This document shows positions 1-9,444 of a DNA stretch of 64,000 bases, piece after piece. The translations under genes were made by a program, and so were the position numbers. The notes beneath the pieces were generated by a model that saw nothing but the letters and a program-made list of their open reading frames with translations, made no database searches and was not told the origin of the DNA. Source of the DNA: Deltaproteobacteria bacterium (lineage in GTDB: Bacteria > Myxococcota > Myxococcia > Myxococcales > 40CM-4-68-19); the NCBI GenBank assembly GCA_005879535.1, contig VBKI01000091.1, positions 72,710 through 136,709 of the forward strand. The letters run 5' to 3'. Within the stretch, counting starts at the first letter, position 1. Every line of letters starts with the position of its first letter.

Positions 1-1
1 C

Positions 2-214
2 GCGCGCCAGCCGCTCCGGGCCGGCGGCTACTCGCTGATCGGCGAAGTGGGAGAGGTGCGCGAGGACGGGACCGTGCTGGTGCAGGGCGAGCTGTGGAAA
101 GCCACCAGCGCGGCGCCGCTCGTTCCCGGCGATCGGGCCCGGGTGCTCGCCGTGCACGGACTCACCCTGATCGTGGCGCCTGAGGGCGCCCCACTGACAA
201 AGGCAAGCTCATGA
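2..214 (+). CDS. NfeD-family protein, C-terminal fragment (5' end outside window)
   Basis: The first 70 codons form the end of a protein whose start lies upstream of the window. The residues include [19 protein letters not shown], then a short beta-rich stretch with GELWKATS and [13 protein letters not shown]. This is the soluble OB-fold that closes NfeD proteins. NfeD proteins are membrane-anchored partners of SPFH/stomatin proteins, and the membrane and ClpP-like parts, if present, are not visible. The TGA stop overlaps the ATG of the SPFH gene by 4 nt (ATGA), so the two are translationally coupled. This is the usual NfeD-stomatin arrangement and strengthens the call. Confidence 0.8.
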   Translation, partial: ARQPLRAGGYSLIGEVGEVREDGTVLVQGELWKATSAAPLVPGDRARVLAVHGLTLIVAPEGAPLTKASS

Positions 215-1011
215 TCTACTGGGTCTTCGTCGTCCCCGTCCTGTTCTGGATCATCTCCGGCCTGCGCGTCATCCAGGAGTACGAGTCGGGCGTCATCTTC
301 CGGCTCGGCCGCTTCGCGGAAGTGAAGCGCGCCGGGCTCAACTGGATCGTTCCCGGGGTGGACCGGATGGTGAAGGTGGACCTCCGCACCGTGACCCGCG
401 ACGTTCCACCGCAGGACGTGATCACGCACGATAACGTCAGCCTGAAGGTCTCGGCCGTCATCTACTTCCGGGTGATCGACGCGGAGAAAGCAATCATCCA
501 GGTGGAGAACTTCCTCTACGCCACCTCGCAGCTCTCGCAGACCACGCTGCGCAGCACGCTCGGCAAGCTCGACCTCGACGATCTGCTGGCCCAGCGCGAG
601 AAGATCAACAAGGAGCTCCAGCAGGTCCTCGACCTGCACACCGAGCCCTGGGGCATCAAGGTGACCGCGGTCGAGGTCAAGGCCATCGATCTTCCGCCGG
701 AGATGCAGCGGGCGATGGCGCGGCAGGCAGAGGCGGAGCGCGAGCGGCGCGCCAAGGTGATCGCCGCCGAGGGCGAGTACCAGGCGGCGGAGAAGCTGGG
801 GATGGCCGCGGACGTGATCCAGGCGCATCCGTCGGCGCTGCAGCTCCGCTATCTGCAGACGCTGGTCGAGATCAGCGCCGAGAAGGCGAGCACCACCATC
901 TTCCCGGTGCCCATCGACCTGCTCACGCCCTTCATCAAGCTTGCGCAGGGAGCCGCCGATCAGCAGCAGCTTCCGCCGCAGCGGGTTCCCATCGGAGTGA
1001 CGCGTGAGTGA
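211..1011 (+). CDS. SPFH/Band-7 (stomatin/slipin-like) membrane protein
   Basis: This 266-residue protein has one N-terminal membrane segment (about residues 2-20, rich in V, F, I and W). A Band-7/SPFH domain follows, with signatures such as [19 protein letters not shown] and [17 protein letters not shown] charged Ala/Glu/Arg coiled-coil (about 165-200) comes next, with a C-terminal tail ending in a Gln/Pro-rich stretch. Slipins form large ring-like membrane scaffolds and usually work with NfeD in membrane protein quality control. The upstream NfeD end overlaps it by 4 nt, and the downstream kdd GTG start overlaps its 3' end by 8 nt, so all three may be co-transcribed. The functional link to lysine catabolism, if any, is unknown. 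Confidence 0.88.
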   Translation: MIYWVFVVPVLFWIISGLRVIQEYESGVIFRLGRFAEVKRAGLNWIVPGVDRMVKVDLRTVTRDVPPQDVITHDNVSLKVSAVIYFRVIDAEKAIIQVENFLYATSQLSQTTLRSTLGKLDLDDLLAQREKINKELQQVLDLHTEPWGIKVTAVEVKAIDLPPEMQRAMARQAEAERERRAKVIAAEGEYQAAEKLGMAADVIQAHPSALQLRYLQTLVEISAEKASTTIFPVPIDLLTPFIKLAQGAADQQQLPPQRVPIGVTRE

Positions 1012-2008
1012 TCCGTACGGGCTGCGGCGGGTGGTGCGCCCCAAGGGCGTGCTGCCGCAGCAGGCGGAGGTGATCGATCCGCGCCTGCCGCTCGGGCCCG
1101 ACGAGGTCGCCATCGACGTCGAACGCCTGAACATCGACGCGGCTTCTTTCCGGCAGCTGCAGGAGGAGTGCAAGGGCGACGTCCCGCGGATCGCCGCCCG
1201 GATCCGCGAGATCGTCGCGGCCCGCGGAAAGATGCAGAACCCCGTCACCGGGTCCGGAGGGATGCTGATCGGCAGGGTGGCGGAAGTCGGACCGGAGCAT
1301 CCCGCGCGCGGCGAGCTGGAGCGTGGCGACCGGATCGCGACGCTGGTGTCGCTCACGCTGACGCCACTGTCACTCGAGGAGATCCAGGCGGTGCATCCGC
1401 ACGCCGAGCGCGCCGACGTGCGCGGGCGCGCCGTGCTGTTCGCCACCGGCTTGTGGGCGCGGCTCCCCGAGGATCTGCCGGAGGCAACGGCTCTCGCCGT
1501 GCTCGACGTCTGCGGAGCTCCGGCGTGGGTGGCTCGGCTGGCGTCCAAAGGTCAGCGCTTGCTGGTCGTAGGCGCGGGCAAGAGCGGATCGCTCGCCTGC
1601 GCGCAGGCCCGCAGGAACGGCGCCCACGTCACCGTTCTCGATTACCGGCGGGACGTCGCCCAGGGCCTCGTCTCGGACGGGCTCGCCCACGCGTGGCTTG
1701 CCGCGGACGCGACGCGCCCGCTCGAGGTCTACGCGCTGACGAAGGGCGAGTTCGACGTGGTGGTGAACTGCGCCAGCGTTCCCGGCACCGAGATGGCGAG
1801 CATCCTCTCCACGCGCCAGGGCGGAGAGGTCCTCTTCTTCAGCATGGCGACCTCCTTCACGGCCGCGGCGCTGGGCGCCGAAGGAGTCGGCAAGGACGTC
1901 CGCCTGACGATCGGCAACGGCTACGCGCAGGGGCACGCGGAGCTGGCGCTGGATCTGGTCCGCGAGACGCCGGCGCTGCAGAAGATCTTCGCTGCCCGGG
2001 TGGCCTAG
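1004..2008 (+). CDS. kdd: L-erythro-3,5-diaminohexanoate dehydrogenase
   Basis: This 334-residue protein matches the Kdd family in length and sequence: the [12 protein letters not shown] segment near residue 80, a Rossmann dinucleotide motif [11 protein letters not shown] near 188, and CASVPGTE near 255. Kdd oxidises 3,5-diaminohexanoate to 3-keto-5-aminohexanoate with NAD(P)+ in the lysine fermentation pathway, in the cytosol. The call is supported by kamD, kamE, kal and kce 4.7 kb downstream on the same strand, which encode the neighbouring steps. The GTG start lies inside the SPFH gene (8-nt overlap). The stop codon directly abuts the GTG of mobA. Kdd is separated from the rest of its pathway by mobA, a convergent pair and a hydrolase gene. 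Confidence 0.9.
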   Translation: MSDPYGLRRVVRPKGVLPQQAEVIDPRLPLGPDEVAIDVERLNIDAASFRQLQEECKGDVPRIAARIREIVAARGKMQNPVTGSGGMLIGRVAEVGPEHPARGELERGDRIATLVSLTLTPLSLEEIQAVHPHAERADVRGRAVLFATGLWARLPEDLPEATALAVLDVCGAPAWVARLASKGQRLLVVGAGKSGSLACAQARRNGAHVTVLDYRRDVAQGLVSDGLAHAWLAADATRPLEVYALTKGEFDVVVNCASVPGTEMASILSTRQGGEVLFFSMATSFTAAALGAEGVGKDVRLTIGNGYAQGHAELALDLVRETPALQKIFAARVA

Positions 2009-2593
2009 GTGGCGCGGGACGCCTGCGCCGTCGTGCTCGCGGGCGGCGAGAGCCGGAGATTCGGCAGCGACAAGGCACTCGCCCGATTCCGCGGTGAGCC
2101 GCTGATCGCGCGCGTGGTCCGCGAGCTGCGGAACGTCGGATTCAACCAGGTCGCCATCGCCGCGAAGGAACCGGAAAAGTACGCCGACGCGGCACCGGGG
2201 GCCGAGCTTCTCCGCGATGTCCGCCCCATTCAAACTCCGCTCGCAGGGCTCGCCGCCGGACTGCGCGCCTCGCGGCACGCGCTGGTCTTTGCCTGTGCCG
2301 CGGACATGCCCTTTGCGGCAGATGCCGCGTTGATCGACGCCCTCACCGCGGCCATCGCCGGACACGATGCCGCCGTGCCCCACGCCGCCGGCTCGCTGCA
2401 GCCTCTTTGCGGCCTCTGGTGGAAGGACGCGTGCCTTCGCGCTGCCGAAGCGCTGCTCGCGAGACCGCGGCCCCCCGGCCCACGCGCCATCCTGCCGCTG
2501 GTCCGCGCCGCACGCCTCGATTGGCCGGATCCCCGTCCGTTCCTCGACGCGGACACCCCCGAGGTCCTACGCGAGCTGGAGCTCGCTTCGTAA
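2009..2593 (+). CDS. mobA: molybdenum cofactor guanylyltransferase-like nucleotidyltransferase
   Basis: This 194-residue protein opens with the MobA nucleotide-binding loop LAGGESRRFGSDKAL (residues 9-23). It continues with TPLAGLAAGL and CAADMPFA, the latter matching the metal-binding D of the family. MobA transfers GMP from GTP to molybdopterin, giving the guanine dinucleotide cofactor. The protein is near the usual family length. Related NTP transferases of MocA type share the fold, so the exact substrate is less certain than the fold. The GTG start follows the kdd stop with no gap, indicating co-transcription. The 3' end overlaps the convergent aminotransferase gene by 27 nt. Confidence 0.78.
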   Translation: MARDACAVVLAGGESRRFGSDKALARFRGEPLIARVVRELRNVGFNQVAIAAKEPEKYADAAPGAELLRDVRPIQTPLAGLAAGLRASRHALVFACAADMPFAADAALIDALTAAIAGHDAAVPHAAGSLQPLCGLWWKDACLRAAEALLARPRPPGPRAILPLVRAARLDWPDPRPFLDADTPEVLRELELAS

Positions 2594-3757
2594 GGCGGTG
2601 GCGAGCCGCGCGAACTGATCCTCGGAGTTGTACGCCTGCGCCGAGATCCGGATCAGCTGCCGGGGCAGCGCCGGAAACGGCATGACCGGAACCTCGATGT
2701 CATGCCTCTCGAGCAGCGCCCGCTGCAGCGGATGCCAGAAGACGCCGCGCGCCAGGGGCATCTTGCCTTTCGCGTCCGGCAGCGGAACCGAAGCGAGCGA
2801 TCCCAGCATCTCCTCGGGCGCCGGCGCTTCGACGCGGAGCGCCTCGCAGAGCAGCTTCCGGCCGCGCACCGCCAGCGCATGGTTGCGCTCGATCAAGTCC
2901 GGCCACCCTCCGGGAAACAGGGAGCCGAGAAAGCGCAGCGCGTGCGGGATGCAAAGAAAGGGAGTGGGATCGTCGGTCCCGGTCCAGTCGAACTCCAGTC
3001 GGAACCGCGAGCGCTCCGTTCGCGCGGCGTTCGCCCCGTGGCTGATCGTCAGGGGACGGATGCGCTGCTGGCGATCGCGCCGCACGTACAGGAACGCGGC
3101 TCCCTTCGGCGCGCAGAGCCACTTGTGGCAGTTGCCCGTGAAGTACGCGGCGCCGATCCCGCGCAGATCCAGCGGCATCATCCCCGGCGCGTGCGCTCCG
3201 TCGATGAGGGAGTCGATGCCCCTTTCCTGAAGACGCCCGACGATCTCCTCGACAGGAAAAATGATCCCGGTCGGGCTGGTCACATGATCGAGCAAGGCCA
3301 GCCGGGTCCGGGCCGTGACGGCACCGAGCACCGCATCGACGACCTGCGAGGGCCCGGCGATGGGCCACGGCACCGCCGCCACCACGACTTTCGCGCCGCG
3401 CCGTTCCTGCCAGCGCAGCGCGTTCCGGCAGGCGTTGTAGGCGTGGTCGGTGGTGAGCAGCTCGTCGCCCGGCTCGAGCTCGAGCGAGCGGATCACGGTG
3501 TTCACGCCGCTGGTCGCGTTCGGAACGAACGCGAGATCGTCCGGATCTGCCCCGATGAACCGCGCCAGATCTCCCCGGGCTTCGTCGAGCAGGCCCTCGA
3601 GATCGCGTGCCAGGAACTGCAGCGGCTGCCGCTCCATGCGCGCGCGCAGCTCCGTCTGCGCCTCGAGCACCGGCTTCGGGCAGGCTCCGAACGAGCCGTG
3701 GTTGAGGAAGTCGATGCGCGGGTCGAGCGTCCAGTGCTGCGCGAGCGGATTAGCCAC
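2567..3757 (-). CDS. class-V PLP-dependent aminotransferase, isopenicillin-N-epimerase-like
   Basis: This 396-residue protein begins with the family's FLNHGSFGACPKPVLEAQ block (residues 18-35). It has NATSGVNTVI near 80 for cofactor phosphate binding, LIDGAHAPG near 187 with the PLP-pairing Asp, and FTGNCHKWLCAPKG near 208 with the Schiff-base Lys. These features fit class-V aminotransferases of the isopenicillin N epimerase/cysteine-desulfurase-like branch. The substrate cannot be read from sequence. It is transcribed against mobA (27-nt tail overlap). Its ATG overlaps the end of the upstream DUF4230 gene by 8 nt, so the two minus-strand genes form a small operon. No penicillin-type biosynthesis genes are nearby, so epimerase activity is not implied. 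Confidence 0.85.
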   Translation of the reverse strand: MANPLAQHWTLDPRIDFLNHGSFGACPKPVLEAQTELRARMERQPLQFLARDLEGLLDEARGDLARFIGADPDDLAFVPNATSGVNTVIRSLELEPGDELLTTDHAYNACRNALRWQERRGAKVVVAAVPWPIAGPSQVVDAVLGAVTARTRLALLDHVTSPTGIIFPVEEIVGRLQERGIDSLIDGAHAPGMMPLDLRGIGAAYFTGNCHKWLCAPKGAAFLYVRRDRQQRIRPLTISHGANAARTERSRFRLEFDWTGTDDPTPFLCIPHALRFLGSLFPGGWPDLIERNHALAVRGRKLLCEALRVEAPAPEEMLGSLASVPLPDAKGKMPLARGVFWHPLQRALLERHDIEVPVMPFPALPRQLIRISAQAYNSEDQFARLATALRSELQLA

Positions 3758-4376
3758 GCTTCGGCTCGGGCGGGAGCTGATCGACGAAGGCGACCTCGGT
3801 GAATCCGAGCCCGACGAAGAGCGAGCGCAACGACTGCCGCGCCGACTCGCGGGCGCGTTCCTGAAGGTCCTTGTCGGCGCCGACCTCCGCCTCGAAGGCG
3901 TTCCGCGCGCGCTCGAAGAGCTGCGCCGTCTGGGCGGAGCTCAGGTTCGAGCCGATCACCTCGACCTCAGCGGGGCGCAGCTCCACCTGCGTCTGGACTC
4001 GCGGCAAGACCACTTCCACCCGGCGCCCTTCGACGCGTAGCGAGGCGGTATCCAGCTTGCGAAGATCGAGTCCGAGGTGCGCGACGGCAAAGACGATGGC
4101 ACGCCCGCGCGGTGGCCTCACCGAGTAGCTCGCCCACTCGACGAGCGAAGCCCAGGCGGTGGCCTGCTCGCGCGGGTCGGGAGAGAAATCGATCTTCTTG
4201 TAGAGCGAGACGTCGAGAGTCTCCAGCCGCGCCACCTCGCGGATCTTCAGCACCAGCGCCTGCGCGTCGGGCAGTCGCGGCTCGCGGTGCGTGAAGTGCC
4301 AGACGAGGGCGGCGCCGAGCACGAACGCGAGCAGCAGGGCGGCGAGGGCGAGCAGGTTTCGCATTCGAGTGAGCAT
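3750..4376 (-). CDS. DUF4230 membrane-anchored protein
   Basis: This 208-residue protein has an N-terminal hydrophobic anchor (about residues 6-26, Leu/Ala rich, ending LVWHFTHRE). The rest is a soluble domain with the pattern of DUF4230 proteins: VLKIREVARLETLDVSLYKK, then FAVAHLGLDLRKLD, VEVVLPRVQ and VIGSNLSSAQ. Its function is unknown. The single anchor suggests it faces the periplasm. It is the first gene of a two-gene minus-strand unit with the class-V aminotransferase. Its start lies about 30 nt from a plus-strand promoter for the divergent hydrolase. Confidence 0.75.
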   Translation of the reverse strand: MLTRMRNLLALAALLLAFVLGAALVWHFTHREPRLPDAQALVLKIREVARLETLDVSLYKKIDFSPDPREQATAWASLVEWASYSVRPPRGRAIVFAVAHLGLDLRKLDTASLRVEGRRVEVVLPRVQTQVELRPAEVEVIGSNLSSAQTAQLFERARNAFEAEVGADKDLQERARESARQSLRSLFVGLGFTEVAFVDQLPPEPKRG

Positions 4377-4405
4377 ACCGCGTCGCGGGGTTACGTTTTC
4401 TTACA

Positions 4406-4434
4406 TTGACCTCCGTCGGCCCTCTCTCTACGGT
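4406..4434 (+). promoter_or_regulatory. sigma70-like promoter for the 3HB-oligomer hydrolase
   Basis: TTGACC (4406-4411) and TACGGT (4429-4434) are separated by exactly 17 nt in a locally AT-richer stretch. They lie 30 nt before the TTG start at 4464. A small inverted repeat TTGAG/CTCAA (4437-4441 and 4447-4451) sits between the -10 box and the ribosome binding site. Assignment rests on spacing and the good -35 match only. Confidence 0.5.
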
Positions 4435-4463
4435 GATTGAGAGTCGCTCAACGGAGGCTTTTC

Positions 4464-6623
4464 TTGGCGAAGCGCACCCTCCTGCTGTTCCTGGCCGTGG
4501 CGGCGTGCCGATCCGGCTCCGACGAGAATGCGCTGCCGTCCTTTGTGGTCCCGGGGTCGGTCGTCACCACGTCGTACGACGGCGGCAGCGACGATCTGCT
4601 GACCGGCGGCCTGGGCGTGGCGGGCCTGGGGCAGGCGACGCCGATCAGCCCTACCACTCCGCCTGCGCCGGGATTCGTCGATCCGGCGAATCCCACGGCA
4701 GCGGAGTTGAGGACTCGAGCGATCTACGTGAACTACCGCGCGCTCGTGGATCCCATCTTCAACGGCGGCTACGCCACCCTGTACGGCCCGAACGTCGACG
4801 TGAACGGGAATCCCACGTTCAACCCTGGCCGGATCGCCGGTGAAGAATGGCTTGCCTACGACGACGACGGCACCGGTCGCGTCAACGTCACCATGATGGT
4901 GCAGGTGCCCGCGAGCTTCAATCAGGACAAACCGTGCATCGTGACCGGCACGTCGTCGGGATCGCGCGGGGTATACGGCGGCATCGCCACAGCGGGAGAC
5001 TGGGGCCTCAAGAACGGCTGCGCCGTCGCCTACACCGACAAGGGCAGCGGGATGGGCGTCCATGACCTGCGGAACAACACCGTCAATCAGATCGACGGCA
5101 TCCGTGACGCCGCCCCCGACGCCGGCACCGGATCCAACTTCACCGCCGCGCTGACCGACGCCGAGCGGACTGCGTTCAACACGGCGAGCTCGGACCGGCT
5201 CGCCGTCAAGCATGCGCACTCGCAGCTCAACCCGGAAAAGGACTGGGGCCTCTACACGCTGCACGCCATCGAGTTCGCGTACTACGTGCTGAACCAGAAG
5301 TTTGGCACGCGCAGTAGCGACGCCGGCAGCGCTACCGTCGCCCGCAAGTACCATGCCGGTCAGATCCTCACGATCGCTGCGAGCGTCTCGAACGGCGGCG
5401 GCGCGTCGCTGGCGGCGGCCGAGCAGGACGGGCAGCACTGGATCAGCGGCGTCGTCGTCGGCGAGCCCCAGGTCCAGGTCGCATCGACCTCCGCCATCCA
5501 GCGCGGCGGAAGCGCGGTCGCGGCCAAGGCGAAGCCGCTCTACGACTACATGACCCTTGCCGCGCTCTACCAGGGCTGCGCCGCCGGGGCCGCAATCTAC
5601 TCCTCGAACGCCAACATGAACTTGCTGACGGCCACGCAGATCACCAACCGATGCGCGGGCCTGAAGGCGAAGAGTCTGCTGACCGCGACCACCCAGCAGG
5701 CCCAGTCCGACGAGGCCCTGCAGAAGCTTCGCGACGCCGGCTATGAGGCGGACTCCGACCTCCTCCACAGCACGCACTTCAGCACGTACGCCACGCCGGC
5801 AGTCGCGCTCACGTACGCGAACGCGTACGCGCGGGCGAGCGTGAAGGACAACCTCTGCGACTACAGTTTCGCCGCGGTGGATTCACAGGCGAGCGGCCTG
5901 GTGGTGCCTGTCAACTCGACGACCGCGAACGCGCAGGGGCTGGCACAGATCTTCGCCAACGGCAACGGCGTTCCGCCCACCGGACCCATCGAGATCATCA
6001 ACAACAAGGCCGTCGGCGGACCGCACCGGGATCAGGTTTCGCTCTCCGCCTCGACCAACGCCGCGGACTTGAACATCGACGGCGCGGCCTGCTTGCGCGG
6101 CCTCTGGACCGGCACCGTCGACGGGTCGGGTGCGCCGCTAACCGGGACCCTGCTGTCCCAATCGAACGCGTTGAAGTCCGCCGTGCAGCAGGTGCAGCGC
6201 AGCGCGAGATTGCACGGCATTCCCACCATCCTCGTCCAGGGGCGCAACGATGCGCTGGTGCCCGTCAACCACGCCTCGCGCGCCTACTACGGCGCGAACA
6301 AGCTGGCGGAGGGCGCGAACAGCCCCCTCTACTACTACGAAGTCACCAACGCGCAGCACTTCGATACCTTCATCGGGGCGTTCGCCGGCTACCAGACGCG
6401 CTTCATCCCGCTGCACCGCTACGTCATCGAGTCGCTCGACTTCATGTACAAGCATCTGCGCGATGGCGCTGCGATCCCTCCCAGCCAGGTGGTCCGCACC
6501 ACGCCGCGCAGCTCGGGCAACAACCTGATCTCCAAGTCACAGAACGTACCGGACATTCCCGCGACCCCCGTGGCCGCGAACTTGATCACCTTCTCCAACG
6601 GCACCCTCAACATCCCGGAGTAG
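4464..6623 (+). CDS. secreted D-3-hydroxybutyrate oligomer hydrolase-family lipoprotein
   Basis: The 719-residue product matches the 3HB-oligomer hydrolase family: TGTSSGSRGVYGGIATAGDW, YTDKGSGMGVHDL, the nucleophile-elbow-like SVSNGGGAS, and GRNDALVPVNHASRAYYG late in the protein. Such enzymes split soluble oligomers of D-3-hydroxybutyrate, released from PHB, into monomers. I prefer the TTG at 4464 because CGGAGG ends six bases earlier. It yields a lipoprotein signal, AKRTLLLFLAVAAC, with Cys in a good lipobox. A TTG at 4437 is in frame but gives a poorer leader. The enzyme is therefore probably lipid-anchored outside the cytoplasm. It lies directly upstream of the lysine-degradation genes, which also yield C4 acyl products. 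Confidence 0.85.
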   Translation: MAKRTLLLFLAVAACRSGSDENALPSFVVPGSVVTTSYDGGSDDLLTGGLGVAGLGQATPISPTTPPAPGFVDPANPTAAELRTRAIYVNYRALVDPIFNGGYATLYGPNVDVNGNPTFNPGRIAGEEWLAYDDDGTGRVNVTMMVQVPASFNQDKPCIVTGTSSGSRGVYGGIATAGDWGLKNGCAVAYTDKGSGMGVHDLRNNTVNQIDGIRDAAPDAGTGSNFTAALTDAERTAFNTASSDRLAVKHAHSQLNPEKDWGLYTLHAIEFAYYVLNQKFGTRSSDAGSATVARKYHAGQILTIAASVSNGGGASLAAAEQDGQHWISGVVVGEPQVQVASTSAIQRGGSAVAAKAKPLYDYMTLAALYQGCAAGAAIYSSNANMNLLTATQITNRCAGLKAKSLLTATTQQAQSDEALQKLRDAGYEADSDLLHSTHFSTYATPAVALTYANAYARASVKDNLCDYSFAAVDSQASGLVVPVNSTTANAQGLAQIFANGNGVPPTGPIEIINNKAVGGPHRDQVSLSASTNAADLNIDGAACLRGLWTGTVDGSGAPLTGTLLSQSNALKSAVQQVQRSARLHGIPTILVQGRNDALVPVNHASRAYYGANKLAEGANSPLYYYEVTNAQHFDTFIGAFAGYQTRFIPLHRYVIESLDFMYKHLRDGAAIPPSQVVRTTPRSSGNNLISKSQNVPDIPATPVAANLITFSNGTLNIPE

Positions 6624-6634
6624 CGCCCGCCTTG

Positions 6635-6653
6635 CCCAAGGAGCTGCCTTGGG
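6635..6653 (+). terminator. perfect 7-bp hairpin between hydrolase and kamD
   Basis: CCCAAGG (6635-6641) and CCTTGGG (6647-6653) form a perfect stem with loop AGCTG. No T-run follows. It could be a weak or Rho-assisted terminator for the hydrolase gene. Its left arm and loop also contain the only AAGGAG Shine-Dalgarno-like sequence ahead of kamD, 28 nt before that ATG. Confidence 0.35.
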
Positions 6654-6671
6654 ATAGACGCACCCGTCCCC

Positions 6672-8234
6672 ATGGCGCAGCTCTTCGTCGACGCTGAGAA
6701 GATCGCCCGCGCGCGCGAGCTCGCCCGCAGCGCCGCGATGGGTGTGCAGGCGTTCATCGGTCGCCACACCACGGTCTCCATCGAGCGCACCGTCCTGCGG
6801 CTGCTCGGGATCTCCGGCACCGGTGCCCGCGGTGCTCCGCTGGCGAATCTGATGGTCGACCGCCTGCGCGACGCCCGCGTGTTGCAACGGGGCGCGGCGT
6901 ACTGGCTGGGCCGCGCCCTGCGCGCGTCGCCGGGGAAGGATCCGCTGCAGGCGATCGAGCGAATCGCGGCGCATCCCGAGAAGCTGCCACCGCTTCCCGC
7001 CGCCGAGGACCAGCAGCTCCGCGAGGAGATGCGCGCGGAGACGCGCGCCGCGGTCCGGGAGCTGCAAGCGCGCATCGACGAGCGCAAGCAGCGCAAGCGC
7101 GACCTTCGCGTCGGATCGTTCGATGGCGCGCCCTGGAAGTACGTCATCGTCGCCACCGGCAATATCCACGACGACGTGGAGCAGGCGAAAGCCGCCGCCG
7201 AGCAGGGCGCCGACGTGATCGCCGTCATCCGCAGCACGGCGCAGTCGCTGCTCGACTATGTTCCGCACGGCGCCACCACCGAGGGATTCGGCGGCACCTA
7301 CGCGACCCAGGAGAACTTCCGCATCATGCGCGAGGCGCTCGACGAGGAGTCGAAGCGCCTCGGGCGCTACGTCCACCTGACGAACTACAGCTCCGGTCTC
7401 TGCATGCCGGAGATCGCCTTCATGGCCGCGTACGAGCGTCTGGACATGCTGCTCAACGACGCCATGTACGGCATCCTCTTCCGCGACATCAACATGCAGC
7501 GGACGTTCTGCGACCAGTATTTCTCCCGCCGCATCTGCGCCTTCGCGGAGATCATCATCAACACCGGCGAGGACAACTACATCACCACCGCCGACGCGGA
7601 CGAGGCGGCGCACACCGTGATCGCCTCGCAGCTGATCAACGAGACCTTCGCCCGCCTCGCCGGCATGAAGGAGGAACTGATCGGCTTCGGCCATTCCTTC
7701 GAGATCGATCCGGCCCGCGAGGACACGCTCTTGCGCGAGTTCGCGATGGCGATGATGGTCCGGGAGCTCTTCCCTCGCAGTCCGATCAAGTACATGCCTC
7801 CCACCAAGCACAAGGAGGGCGACATCTTCTTCAGCCACGCCTACGACGTGATGTCCGATCTGGTCGCCATCGCCACCGGGCAGCGCATCCAGCTCCTGGG
7901 CATGATGACGGAAGCGATGCACAATCCCTTCCTCATGGATCGCTACGTGGCGCTCAAGTCCGCCTCGTACGTGTACCGGGGCGCGCGGCACCTGGGCGAC
8001 GAAATCCGTTTCCAGCCCGACGGGATCGTCGCCCGGCGGCAGCGCGAGGTGTTCGACCAGGCCCTCGCGCTGCTCGAGGAGGTTGCCAAGGACGGGATGA
8101 TGGCTGCCATCGGCAAGGCGCGGTTCGGCGACACCGCGCGCACACCCGAAGGAGGGAAGGGGCTCGACGGAGTGGTGGAGAAGGCCCCCGACTACTTCAA
8201 CCCCTTCCTCGAGATCCTCGAGGGCGCGGCGTGA
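6672..8234 (+). CDS. kamD: beta-lysine/D-lysine 5,6-aminomutase, alpha subunit
   Basis: This 520-residue protein matches the large (alpha) subunit of lysine 5,6-aminomutase along its length: [20 protein letters not shown] at residues 16-35, [12 protein letters not shown] near 57, [21 protein letters not shown] near 160, [13 protein letters not shown] near 236, and [18 protein letters not shown] near 371. The TIM-barrel subunit carries the substrate and radical chemistry. With KamE, PLP and adenosylcobalamin it moves the terminal amino group of beta-lysine to C5, giving 3,5-diaminohexanoate. The start ATG has no obvious Shine-Dalgarno sequence. Its stop overlaps the kamE GTG by 4 nt. No cobalamin riboswitch was recognised upstream. 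Confidence 0.93.
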   Translation: MAQLFVDAEKIARARELARSAAMGVQAFIGRHTTVSIERTVLRLLGISGTGARGAPLANLMVDRLRDARVLQRGAAYWLGRALRASPGKDPLQAIERIAAHPEKLPPLPAAEDQQLREEMRAETRAAVRELQARIDERKQRKRDLRVGSFDGAPWKYVIVATGNIHDDVEQAKAAAEQGADVIAVIRSTAQSLLDYVPHGATTEGFGGTYATQENFRIMREALDEESKRLGRYVHLTNYSSGLCMPEIAFMAAYERLDMLLNDAMYGILFRDINMQRTFCDQYFSRRICAFAEIIINTGEDNYITTADADEAAHTVIASQLINETFARLAGMKEELIGFGHSFEIDPAREDTLLREFAMAMMVRELFPRSPIKYMPPTKHKEGDIFFSHAYDVMSDLVAIATGQRIQLLGMMTEAMHNPFLMDRYVALKSASYVYRGARHLGDEIRFQPDGIVARRQREVFDQALALLEEVAKDGMMAAIGKARFGDTARTPEGGKGLDGVVEKAPDYFNPFLEILEGAA

Positions 8235-9064
8235 GCACCGAGAAGGAAAAGCAGCTCATCCGGCCGTACGGCGATCGCAAGGACGACGGCGTCATCCAGC
8301 TCTCCTTCGTCCTGCCCGTGCCCAGCAGCGAGAAGGCGAAGGAAGCCGCGGCGACGGTGGCGAAGAAGCTGGGCCTCTCCCACGTGCTCGTCGCCTGCAT
8401 GGAGAAAGCGGGCGAGGGCTACAGCTTCTTCGTCGTGTACGGCCGAACGCACATGCAGCTCGACTACAATTCCATCGAGGTGCCCGAGGTCGTGCACCGC
8501 AAGCACGGCTACGACGAGCTGAACGAGGTCATCCGCCGCGACCTCGGCCGCCGCATCGTGGTGGTCGGCGCCTGCATCGGGACCGATTCGCACACCACGG
8601 GCATCGACGCGATCATGAACATGAAGGGTTTCGCCGGCGACTACGGGCTCGAGCGCTATCCGATGTTCCGCGCCGTCAACCTCGGGTCGCAGGTGGACCC
8701 GGAGCACCTGGTCCAGCGCGCCAAGGAGGAAAACGCCGACGCCGTCCTGGTCAGCAAGGTCGTCACCCAGCGGGACGTGCACAAGGAGGACGCCCGGGCA
8801 CTGATCGACGCCGCGAAGCAGCAGGGCGTGTTCGAGAAGACCATCTTCCTCTTCGGTGGCCCGCGGGTCGATCACAAGACTGCCCTGGAGCTGGGGTTCG
8901 ACGCCGGGTTCGGTCCCGGCACCCGGCCCAGCGACGTCGCGAATTACATTTATTATCGTCTACTGGAAAGAATGGGCCGCCCGCCACCACCACAGAAGAC
9001 GGCCCATGGTACGCAGGACGCCACGGTCCCGGCGACCGGCGAGAAGCTGGGAGAGACGCTGTGA
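8231..9064 (+). CDS. kamE: lysine 5,6-aminomutase, beta (cobalamin/PLP) subunit
   Basis: This 277-residue partner of KamD has a short N-terminal dimerisation part and then a cobalamin-binding Rossmann domain. The B12 signature DSHTTG falls at residues 119-124, so His121 is the expected lower axial cobalt ligand. [14 protein letters not shown] follows, in which Lys132 is the expected PLP Schiff-base lysine. The 11-residue His-Lys spacing equals that of the characterised clostridial enzyme (His133/Lys144, from memory). It starts at GTG with a 4-nt overlap with kamD and ends with a 4-nt overlap with kal, so subunit synthesis is coupled. A low-complexity linker follows the domain near the C-terminus. 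Confidence 0.93.
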   Translation: MSTEKEKQLIRPYGDRKDDGVIQLSFVLPVPSSEKAKEAAATVAKKLGLSHVLVACMEKAGEGYSFFVVYGRTHMQLDYNSIEVPEVVHRKHGYDELNEVIRRDLGRRIVVVGACIGTDSHTTGIDAIMNMKGFAGDYGLERYPMFRAVNLGSQVDPEHLVQRAKEENADAVLVSKVVTQRDVHKEDARALIDAAKQQGVFEKTIFLFGGPRVDHKTALELGFDAGFGPGTRPSDVANYIYYRLLERMGRPPPPQKTAHGTQDATVPATGEKLGETL

Positions 9065-9444
9065 AGGTGACGCTCAGGGTCAGGCTCTCCGCGCACGACG
9101 CGCACTACGGTGGCGGGTTGGTCGATGGCGCGCGCGTGCTCGGCCTCTTCGGCGACGCCGGCACCGAGCTGCTCATCCGCAACGACGGAGATGAAGGCCT
9201 CTTCCGCGCGTACGAGTCGGTCGAATTCCTCGCCCCGCTGCACGCCGGCGATTTCGTCGAGGTGGACGCGGAGCTCGTCTCGGTGGGAAAGACCAGCCGC
9301 AAGGTGCGGTTCGAGGCGCGCAAGTACATCTCGCCCCGGCCGGATGTTTCCGACTCCGCCGCCGACCTGCTGCAGGAACCGGTGGTGGTCTGCCGCGCGG
9401 TGGGAACCTGCGTGATCCCGGCGGCAAAGCAGAGGCGCAAGTGA
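9061..9444 (+). CDS. kal: 3-aminobutyryl-CoA ammonia lyase
   Basis: This 127-residue hotdog-fold protein has the Kal pattern [20 protein letters not shown] early and [20 protein letters not shown] in the centre. Kal removes ammonia from 3-aminobutyryl-CoA to give crotonyl-CoA, the last dedicated step of 3,5-diaminohexanoate breakdown. Length and position between kamE and kce fit known lysine-fermentation clusters. The GTG start overlaps kamE by 4 nt, and its stop overlaps the kce GTG by 4 nt. On sequence alone it could be another short thioesterase-like hotdog protein. The neighbourhood makes Kal the strong choice. Confidence 0.9.
   Translation: MKVTLRVRLSAHDAHYGGGLVDGARVLGLFGDAGTELLIRNDGDEGLFRAYESVEFLAPLHAGDFVEVDAELVSVGKTSRKVRFEARKYISPRPDVSDSAADLLQEPVVVCRAVGTCVIPAAKQRRK

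Noticed and set aside
4437-4463. TTG 4437 as start of the 3HB-oligomer hydrolase
   Set aside because: It lies on the promoter's downstream edge and lacks a ribosome site, while TTG 4464 has CGGAGG and a good lipid signal.
6560-6672. Cobalamin riboswitch upstream of kamD
   Set aside because: No B12-box-like sequence or multi-stem arrangement was recognised, and only about 48 nt separate the genes.
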